A stretch of DNA of 64,000 nucleotides, taken from the NCBI RefSeq assembly GCF_000226115.1, contig NC_016462.1, positions 2,542,001 to 2,606,000 of the forward strand, written 5' to 3'. A program made the position numbers and the translations under genes. The notes under the pieces were generated by a model. That model was given only the letters and a program-made list of their open reading frames with translations, was not told the DNA's origin and made no database searches. Shown here piece after piece: positions 56,457 to 64,000 of this stretch (within the stretch, counting starts at the first letter, position 1; each line of letters opens with the position of its first letter). Source of the DNA: Thermothielavioides terrestris NRRL 8126. Its lineage: Eukaryota > Ascomycota > Sordariomycetes > Sordariales > Chaetomiaceae.

Positions 56457-57572
56457 CTAATGCTTTGCGGTGACGGTCTCGCCCGTCAGCTTCTCCACGT
56501 ACGTCTTCGCCCTGTTGTTTTTTTCGGTTCAAGTCAGCATCTTAGTCAGGAGAGGAGAGGAGACAAAAGCGAAGGAGCAAACGCACATGTCACCCATGGC
56601 GACCATGCACACGGTCTGCCAGACGCCCAGGCCGATGCGGGGGGTGACGCCGCGGTACAGGCCCTTGATGCCGTTGGTCTGGTAGATGTACTTGAAGGTG
56701 GTGCCGACCGTCATCTTCTTGGGGCGGTTGGGGTCGTCCTTCTTGCTCTGCATCTCGACGCGGATCACCTCGATCGGCTGGTTCCAGGCCGAGAGGCCGC
56801 CGCCGAGGACCGAGGCGACGATCTTCTCGGCGGCGTTGAGCTTCTCGCCGTGCTCCTTGCCGGTGACCTTGCGGATGCCCTGCTCGGCGAGCCGGCTCAG
56901 GCCGAAGCGCGAGCCCCAGTTGGTCATCTGGCGGATGGCGACGGCGTTGACGCCCTTGTTGATGCCGCGGATGCCCTCGCGGCGGTAGATGTCCAAGAAG
57001 GTGGCCCACGTGCCGGGCGCCTTCTGGCCCGACGCGGCCATCTTGTGCTTGGTGATCTCGACCGTCTTCATGCAGGTGCAGAAGCCCATGGTCGCGTACG
57101 CCTGAGCAACACCGCCCGTCACGCCGCCGATGATGCCGCCGCCGAACTCGCTGGCGCCCGCGCGGCGGGCGTAGTACTCGGCCTCGGAGGCGACGAAGAG
57201 CAGCACGGCGCCCTTGGTCGACGCTTCGATCCAGGCCCAGGGGATCAGACCCTGGTAGACTGCGGGAGGGGAAAAGAGAGAGAGAAGGCATGTCAGCGAA
57301 TGTGCCTAGAGAGCATAGCGAAGTCCGGGGCAAACGATGTTGAACTTACAGCCGAGAACACCACCGCGGTTCCAGATGCGGCCCAGCGCTGTCGTGAAGC
57401 CATCGCCGCGGTGCGCCGCCATGGTGGTCTTGATGACCTCCAGGGGCTGGCCGAGGGTGGTGACTTCAAACATGTTGAGACCGGCGCCCAGCAGCAAGTT
57501 GGAGAACTTGATCGGCTTCTTCTCCAGCTTGGGCGCCTGGGCGGCCGGGGCGGGGGCGACAGCGGCGGACAT
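56457..57572 (-). CDS. yhm2: Mitochondrial citrate/oxoglutarate carrier Yhm2
   Basis: Exons 57572-57350, 57259-56587 and 56511-56457 encode 316 residues, close to yeast Yhm2 (about 314). KKPIKFSNLLLGAGLNMFEV and [20 protein letters not shown] (the latter across the first intron) are characteristic of the family. Of the three mitochondrial-carrier repeats, the first has PLEVIK and the third PIEVIR, both fitting P-x-[DE]-x-x-[KR]; the second has CMKTVEITKHK and lacks the proline, as I recall for this family. Yeast Yhm2 sits in the inner membrane, exchanges citrate for 2-oxoglutarate and was also described as a mitochondrial DNA-binding protein. Export of citrate supports cytosolic NADPH production. 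The short last exon (17 codons, AKTYVEKLTGETVTAKH) is supported by donor GTGCGT, branch-like CTGAC and acceptor CAG. Citrate synthase is the next gene upstream on the same strand. Confidence 0.93.
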
Positions 57573-59033
57573 GACTAGGCGGGTGTTGCGACAAAGGGGC
57601 CCTGACCAAGGGAAGAGGGTGCTTCTTCGCAGGTGAAAGGGGGGTGAAAGGGGAGAAAACGCGGGGTGGTCCGGTTGAACGCGCGGGGCTGGAAGGCTGA
57701 GAGGCGCGGCGGAGACGAACTGTCACACGGCTAGGACGGCAGCGAAAAGAGGCGCGTCGTGTGCGGGCGAGGTTGGTGTTGCACTGAGCGGAAAGGGTAG
57801 ACGGCTCCGGCGAAAGGAGGTTGTGTCCGGATCGGCTCGAGAAGGGGAACCTGACTTGCACGTGTTATTGATGGCAGCCCGTCATGGTGGATTTGGAGAC
57901 CGGCCGAAGAGGCCCGGAGCCGCCCGAGAGAGGAGCTTGTGAAAGTGCAGTTACCCGCGGCAATGCGGGCAATGCGACAGTGCAGGGCCCACACTTACAG
58001 TTGCAGCAAGGAAATGGTCGATGTGCTCTCTAGACCACTGACTGGCGGGCAATTGGTGCTGGCAGCGGACGGCGCAAAGTCGCTGATGAACTGCGGATGA
58101 ATTGGGCAACGGTCGGGGACCGAGTAAGATGCAGTAGTTCTTTGGAGAACCTTACAAAACTCCGAGAAAAAAAAGTTGAGATGTGCTTTCGGGGACCGAG
58201 TGTCGGTGGTAACATTAGCTCAGGGTACGTACTTGCCGTTTCGAGGGTCCCTGTGCAGGGGGCAGGAGCCAACCTCAACAAGACGTGCCCAATTGGCTGG
58301 TAACCCCTGCTTCTCTCAACGCCTCCCTCGGTATCCGTCGCTCAACACAACGCAATCCGATTGGGGATAACTTACCTTAATGAGGGCGATCTTCTGGCGC
58401 AGGCACGTAGTGCAACTTAACTAGCGGACCCGGTTTTGGGGGACTGCCGCGCACAGTAAGGAGCGCGTATCCGCACTTCCGTCCAGAACACTCGCAGGTT
58501 GCGAGTTCTTTAAAGCCGAATTTTCTGCATTGTATCATTCGGTAGAGAAGGAACCACTCCAACGCAGAAACGCGCTCGACAGAGCTTGCCAATTGGCTTT
58601 GAACTATGTAGAGTATCGAGGTTAGGAGTGTTGTCACGAAGTTCTCGCGATCGGTGTTCCTTGCGCAGTGTTGGCGGAGTGGGGGCGCGGCTGAGTGCAC
58701 ATTCCTCCAACCAATTTGTCCGAAGTCGCACTCACCCGCGTTCGGTGTCTCCAACTCGCGGCATCTCCAACTCGGTCGTGCAACAACCTATCACCATCAT
58801 CATCCCGAAAGGGGATCCATGCCAGGAACTTTTCATTTCGCCGACAGGCCCGGAGTACGGGATCCGTATCGTACAAACCACAATGCATAGCCTTCTGCCC
58901 AGTCTACCTCCGCGGCGGGCTACAGACGCTGCCATGTAAATTAGAGAATCCCATCCATTCTATGCTACTGAAACAACCATAAACGATCCCTTCGCGCCGT
59001 GCCCAACAACCTAACCCGGTATATTACAACCTC
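57573..59033. other. Intergenic region between citrate synthase and the citrate carrier
   Basis: About 1.46 kb on the side where citrate synthase ends and the carrier begins, holding the carrier promoter. No gene is recognised. Confidence 0.5.
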
Positions 59034-60752
59034 TTACAGCTTCTGGCAAATCTCGATCCACTTCTCGGTCGAGAAACTCTTGGGGCTGCATACAGGTGTG
59101 GTGTCAGCCTAATTGCCAAACGGGGTGAGCGAGGGGGGGGGGGGGAAGGGGGCCGGCTGCTTACCGCTCGATGGGGGCGCCGACAGCACGGTCAATGATC
59201 AGCTGAGGCAGGACGCCAATGGCGCGCGAGACACCGAAGAGAACGGTGTAGTAGTTGGCCTCAGTCAGGCCATAGTACTGGAGGAGAACACCAGAGTGGG
59301 CATCGACGTTGGGGTAGGGGTTCTTGGTCTTGCCGTGCTCGGTGAGGACCTTGGGGGCGATCTTGTAGACCTGGCTGACGAGCTTGAACATGGGGTCGTT
59401 GGGCATCTTCTCTGCATCGGGGGTTAGCAATCGACTGCGTCCAACGAGGCAGCGAAGAAAAAAAAAAGGCTGCGACTTACCCTGAGCAAACTTGCGCTGG
59501 GCAGTGTAGCGCGGGTCGGTCTTGCGGAGGACGGCGTGGCCATAGCCGGGGACGACGCGGCCGGCGTTCAGGGTGTCCCAGAGGTACTTGGTGATGGCCT
59601 CGTCGCTGAGGTCGTCGCCAATGACCTTCTTCATCTCGGTGAGCCAGTTGAGCACCTCCTGGTTGGCCAGGCCGTGCAGAGGGCCGGCGAGACCGTTCAG
59701 GCCAGCGGCCAGCGACAGGAAGGGCGAGCTGAGGGCGCTGCCAACCAGGTGGGTGGTGTGGGCACTGACGTTGCCGCCCTCGTGGTCGGTGTGGATGGTC
59801 AGGTAGAGACGCATGAGCTCGACGAAGTCGGGGTTGCTGCCGAATCCGAGCTGGTTGGCGAAGTTGTAGGCGTAGTCCTTGTCCTTCTCGGCGGGCACGA
59901 CCTTGCCGCCCTTGAAGACGTTCTGGTAGATGCGGGCGGCAATGGTGGGGAGCTTCGCAATGAGGTCCATCGAGTCCTCAAAGGTGTAGCCCCAGTAGTC
60001 CTTCTTGTGGACGCCCTTGGCGTAGGCACGGGCGAAGGAAGAGGTCTGCTCGAGGGCGGTGACGGCCATGGAGAACTGGGCCATGGGGTGGAGGTCGGAA
60101 GGGCAGCGGTCGATCAGCTCCTCGACGAACTTGGGGATCTCGGAGCGGGCAGCCCAGTCGGCCGAGAGGTCGCGGACTTGCTGCTCGGTGGGGACCTCGC
60201 CGGTCAGGAGAAGCCAGAAGAGGCCTTCGGGCAGAGGCTCCTTGCCACCGGGGGCCTTGGGCAGAAGCTCCTGGCACTCGGGGATGGTCTTGCCGCGGAA
60301 GCGGATGCCCTCCTCGGCGTCGAGGACGGAGCCCTCCCACACCAGGCACTTGATGCCACGGGCGCCACCATATACTTGGTCGAGGGTGACCTTGTCAACG
60401 ACCTTAGAACCGTGCTCCCTAGGTTGAGGCAATAGCGCGTCAGCGACAGCCACAACTGCGGAGGCACAACTTCGAACAAGGCAGGCGGGGAGGGCGGCTC
60501 ACTTCCTCAGCGCCTTGATCTGCTCAATCTTCTCGGGCAGCAGCTCGGCGAAGCGCTCCTTCAATGTCTGCACCAGGATTACACGGTCAATGGCTGATGT
60601 CAGGTTGCAGGCGGCTGAACGGAGGGCAGCGGTACCTGGCTCTTGGACGAGTAGCATCGGGCGGCCGTAAAGGCAGTGTTTCTGTACACGAGCGAGGGTG
60701 CCTTCAGCGAGGCCCTCAGAGTAGAGGTCGCTAGACGCAGAGCAGGAGCCAT
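59034..60752 (-). CDS. cit1: Citrate synthase, mitochondrial
   Basis: Exons 60752-60636, 60567-60503, 60418-59481, 59411-59165 and 59085-59034 encode 472 residues. The first exon is a mitochondrial presequence rich in Arg, Ser and Ala without acidic residues ([20 protein letters not shown]...). Catalytic regions are clear: [15 protein letters not shown] (first histidine), [15 protein letters not shown] (second histidine) and [15 protein letters not shown] (aspartate). The enzyme condenses oxaloacetate with acetyl-CoA to citrate in the matrix, the entry step of the TCA cycle. Lengths, motifs and the C-terminus [18 protein letters not shown] fit the mitochondrial form and not the methylcitrate synthase paralogue, although that distinction rests on overall resemblance. 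The last intron holds a long G-run on the plus strand (a pyrimidine tract in the transcript). A double CRE-like site lies about 550 bp upstream. Confidence 0.96.
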
Positions 60753-61157
60753 GGTTGGTATCTTGGAGTGTGCGATTGAGGAGGTTGTGAGGTGCTGGCA
60801 GGAAGGACAAAGGGAAAAAAAAGTTTCGGGCAATCAAGATCGGCCGTAGCTCGAAAAAAAAACGCAGCTCTCGCGCATTGCATGGGGGGAAATGGCGGGT
60901 GCGGCCCGGACTCATGGGGGCGCATTGCAGCGGACCAACCGGGAGGTTCGGTCGGACCAAGGCTGCACGGAAACACTGGGTACACAGGTCCCTGGCTATT
61001 CTTTTCCCGTGGCAAGGAATGGGAATCCCGAGCTCGTCCGCAGGCTTCGCAAACTGCACTTTTGCGAGATGCCGCCGAGCCGGGGCACAGGTTTCAGGCA
61101 GGCCTGTCGCCTACTGCCCGTGTAGGTAGATGCTACAACAGTACCGTTTGTGGTATG

Positions 61158-61176
61158 TACCTTATTCCGTAAGGTA
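61158..61176. repeat. Inverted repeat TACCTTA-TTCCG-TAAGGTA
   Basis: Perfect 7-bp arms with a 5-base loop, about 400 bp upstream of the citrate synthase start. It belongs to the TACCT/AGGTA motif family that recurs in this window. Confidence 0.7.
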
Positions 61177-61297
61177 TGGACAGAATGCACATGTTGCGTA
61201 TTTTTGTCCTGGCTAGTCACATTACAGCCTTCTCATTGAACCATGCGGAGTGCATCTGCAGCTTTCAGTTCCAACACCCGCTGCCCGATGCATGGAT

Positions 61298-61312
61298 TGA
61301 CGTCAGACGTCA
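61298..61312. promoter_or_regulatory. Paired CRE-like (TGACGTCA) element
   Basis: TGACGTCAGACGTCA contains one perfect CRE octamer followed by an overlapping ACGTCA half site, so the whole 15 bases form an inverted repeat TGACGT-CAG-ACGTCA. CRE octamers are bound by ATF/CREB-type bZIP factors such as fungal Atf1. It lies between the divergent citrate synthase and Nrd1-like genes. Binding is inferred from the motif only. Confidence 0.5.
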
Positions 61313-62268
61313 CGGTAACTTCAGGGACCCAGACGGCGCCGAACCAGCACGAGCGGTGCCCTGGACTGATTCGGCGACGAGTACTTCCGAAGGGGCGAAA
61401 CCTTATGGTGCGCCAATTGGCGCCGGCTGTGTACGGGTAGTGTGTACGTGATAGGCATGAAGACTAACACGAAGCATGATTAACGAGAGAGAAAGAGAGG
61501 GCAGTCAAGTTAGCTCCGATGGCTTGGCTTGGAGACTGGTTGTTGAACTCTGGTGTTGTGTTGGTCTCAAATTTTTATCCCTGCTGACGGTGGCACTGTT
61601 CAGTGTCTTACCCAGGCTTAGTCAGCCATTGGTGCGCGTTGCAGGTGGACCGTGCCAGAGTTAAAAAAACGGGCACCCCTTCTCTCCACTGCCTCCCCGC
61701 CTCCTCAGGTTCTGCATCACACTCAATACACTACCTTCTGGTGCTGCCGCTCATTGCCGCTGTGCATCGATTCCATCAAGGCGCCTATCCCGAACGTATT
61801 CTCGTCAACTTCCGATTCCAGTAAGCCGAGTGCTGATTCTGCTGGTTCTGGAAAAAAACAATAAGCGCGGCAGGTGGAAAGCCTCTGGCCCAGGTATCGA
61901 TCGGTCGCTCTGCAGTCCATCGTGCCTCAGAGGAGCGACCAGCGTGTTTTTAGCAGACCTTTCCTGCAACTCTTCACATTCCATTTCCGCAACCAAAAAA
62001 GGCCCATTCCCCGCTTAGCTTCTATATCGCTCGACGCGGCTACGCACGGTTCGCGGCGTTCCTGCCATAATTCGTTGACCGCGACTCGGCCAAGAGGGCG
62101 TGCCGGCGAAGACTGGAGCTGCCTGCACCAGGGTCTATGCTTTCTGTGACCTGGAAGAGCATGGCATAGGCTTTTGCTATCCTAACACTTGACAATCTGG
62201 GCGCTTTCACCGTCGTGCAAGGCGCATCGTCAATCACTTGATCAGCCACCGCCTACTCGTCGCCCATC

Positions 62269-64000
62269 ATGGCTTCCAATGTCGTAGCAGAGCTGGAAGC
62301 CGGCCTGCAGGCAATGCTCTCTCTAAAGCCTCCTGGAGTATCGGGCTCCCGGATCATGAATATCACGGCGCTTTGTGTCGCCAACGTCCAGGTGAGCAAC
62401 GACATCCGCGAAGGCGGAAAGCGCGTACACGGAAATCCGGACACGGCCCTGATTGTTGTCGCTGACTCTTGTGTTTCTCTCCGCCGCAGTACGAATCGGT
62501 CCTCATCCAGAAGCTCTTCACGCACTTCAAAAAGACGCCCGGCACACACAAACTGGGAGTACTCTACGTCGTAGACTCTGTAACGAGGAAGTGGTTGGAC
62601 CAGGCCAAGGCTCAAGGACAGACCCCCAGTCTTTCGGCGCCAGATGGGACATTCGCTGCAGGCGTGCATAGAGTAACAGAACTGATACCCATTCTGATGA
62701 ACGACATCATCGCAACGGCCCCAGAAGATCAAAAGGTACGCAAAAAAAACATCGCGTTGGATGCCACCTGATGCCTCGGCATAGACTCGCAACTCCTGGT
62801 GAGGCGAGCCGCAAGACGCCCCTGTCCTTCGGCCCGCGGCCGCATAGGCCGCACCGAGGGCGAAAAGCCTGGATCCAGGCTCCGTCTGCAACATCTGCCT
62901 CGCTCGTTGTGGTGCAAACTCGTACTTTTAACTTCTTCTCTCATGACTGGATGGATGGACACTCACACGTATGGTTCTCGTAGGATAAGCTGAGGAAGCT
63001 GGTTGAGATCTGGGAGAAAGGCCACACATTCCCGCCATCCATGGTCAATTCGTTCAAGGAGAAGCTGAATGCTCCTCGACCCAGTAGGTTCACCCTGACG
63101 CTGTTCCCTTGCTCCTCACCGCCATGCACCTACCGTCGTCACCGTCCAATCGTCCGATGCTCTAACCAGATACCCCTGTCGGCAGACGAGTCGACGACAC
63201 CGCCCGGCAGCCCTCCTGCCAATCCCCTCACCTCGCTCGGTTCTGACAGCAAGCCGGCAGCAGCACCGGCAAACCCTGCTGTTCCGAGCATCTTGGACAC
63301 GCTTGCAAGCATTGCGCGTCAGAATGCGTCGTCTGCGCAGAGTAATTCCAGCCTGGCCGCCCCGGCTCCGGTCCCGGCTCCGGCTCCGGCTCCGGCTCCG
63401 GCCTCCACTCCAGCTGTTGCACCCGTGTTCGGTACCGCTGGTGGCCCTCCGCGTAGTGGCGCCATGCAGCCAGCTGCGCTGCCCGTACAATCACAGCCCA
63501 CCATGCCGTTTCTGCCGGCCTCTCAGCCGACTCCGCAGCCGGGCCAGCCTGTAAATGTACCAGGACTGCCGTTTGCGTTCCCTCCTCCGCCAGTGCCGCC
63601 CTCTCAGGCAGCTCCTCCGGCGGCGCCAGTTGCTCCGGGCGCTGCCCCGCCGCCGCCGGGTGGCTCAAGTAATCCGACCGCTGCCGCGGTGCAGCTCGTT
63701 GCTGCGCTCGCGGCCCAGGGTATCCCCATTGACAAGATCGCCAGCGTAATCCAGATGATGGGTCAGACCGGCGCCATGCCCCCGGCGGCTCCGCCTCAAT
63801 TGCCCCAGATGCCCCAGCCCACGCAGACTGGCTACGCAGCGCCTCCGCCGCCTGTGCCCGCGCCCGCGCCTGCGCCGTGGGATGCTCCCCGACCTGATGA
63901 TGCGCGTGATCGCTCGGGCTATCATGATGGTATCAGGTCGCCAAACCGACCGCGCGGCCGATCCCGGTCCCGGTCCCCTCCGCGTTGGGATGGTCGTGGC
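62269..64000 (+). CDS. nrd1: Nrd1/Seb1-type CID and RNA-binding protein (3' end beyond window)
   Basis: Exons seen: 62269-62391, 62490-62735, 62984-63083 and 63186 to the window edge. The first three exons encode a CTD-interacting domain of about 150 residues: ELEAGLQAMLSLKPPGVSGS, YESVLIQKLFTHFKKTPGTH, KLGVLYVVDSVTRKWLDQAK and KLRKLVEIWEKGHTFPPSMV. A long Pro/Ala/Gln-rich linker follows and leads into an Arg-Ser stretch (RPRGRSRSRSPPRWDGRG) where the sequence stops. This order matches yeast Nrd1 and fission yeast Seb1, in which an RNA-recognition motif comes next and would lie outside this window. The family binds Ser5/Ser2-phosphorylated polymerase II tail and nascent RNA to direct termination. 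The 248-bp third-from-last junction (62736-62983) is long for this genome but closes in frame. Filamentous fungi are expected to use it in the Seb1 manner, linked to polyadenylation. Confidence 0.87.

Larger units (their letters stand above)
60753..62268. other. Divergent intergenic region, citrate synthase / Nrd1
   Basis: About 1.5 kb with the promoters of both divergent genes. It holds a hairpin-like TACCTTA-TTCCG-TAAGGTA at 61158-61176 and the paired CRE-like element at 61298-61312. No gene is seen. Confidence 0.5.

Noticed and set aside
56196..57578. 460-codon plus-strand frame opposite the citrate carrier
   Set aside because: A shadow of the Yhm2 exons extended into repeats.
59536..60435. 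299-codon plus-strand frame opposite citrate synthase
   Set aside because: It is the complement of the citrate synthase exon and is Gly/Val/Asp-rich without motifs.

Overview
The window is nuclear DNA of a filamentous ascomycete, most likely Sordariomycetes (order Sordariales, a Chaetomiaceae-like species). The evidence is a plasma-membrane H+-ATPase of 920 residues that reads as a close relative of Neurospora crassa PMA-1, short introns (about 47-250 bp) with GTRNGT donors and CTAAC/CTGAC branch sites, GC-rich coding exons full of Ala, Pro, Gly and Gln runs, and genes on both strands without operons.

Layout. 1-5462 has no recognisable gene. 5463-7412 (+) encodes a two-repeat Myb/SANT protein whose first exon is unresolved. 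8667-9668 (-) is the tRNA wobble methyltransferase Trm9. 11488-12824 (-) and 13451-14616 (+) are a divergent oxidoreductase pair: a Gfo/Idh/MocA dehydrogenase and an aldo-keto reductase. 15187-17971 (-) is the mRNA 3'-end factor Pcf11. 19451-20677 (-) is a four-pass membrane protein. 22576-22966 (+) is a 65-residue SERF/4F5 protein. 23913-25228 (-) is a secreted type-1 copper cupredoxin-like protein. 27771-28752 (-) is a Tudor-less SMN protein. 30144-32175 (+) is an FGGY carbohydrate kinase, followed by the nucleoporin Nic96 (32669-36286, +) and a bZIP/DUF3425 factor (36862-39051, +). 39407-41300 (-) is a DCAF4-like WD40 protein. 43165-46571 (-) is PMA1. Then comes nearly 10 kb without a recognisable gene. 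56457-57572 (-) is the mitochondrial citrate/oxoglutarate carrier Yhm2, 59034-60752 (-) is mitochondrial citrate synthase, and 62269-64000 (+) is the 5' part of an Nrd1/Seb1-type RNA-binding protein cut by the window end.

How the genes relate. Most are conserved housekeeping genes. Three themes recur: RNA metabolism (Trm9, Pcf11, SMN, Nrd1/Seb1), mitochondrial citrate metabolism (citrate synthase beside the citrate carrier Yhm2), and regulation or transport (Myb, bZIP, Nic96, PMA1, DCAF4-like). Exon structures were read by eye from splice consensus and reading-frame continuity; every multi-exon model closes in frame unless stated. I found no mobile element, CRISPR array, rRNA or convincing tRNA. 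I did not find a clearly new multi-gene system. The most notable signals are exon-structure oddities (a probable start codon split by an intron next to a 10-nt exon in the kinase, a 13-nt exon in PMA1, a Myb gene with no AUG in its main exon), FG repeats in Nic96, the citrate synthase/carrier pair, and recurring palindromic motifs in the gene-poor stretches.
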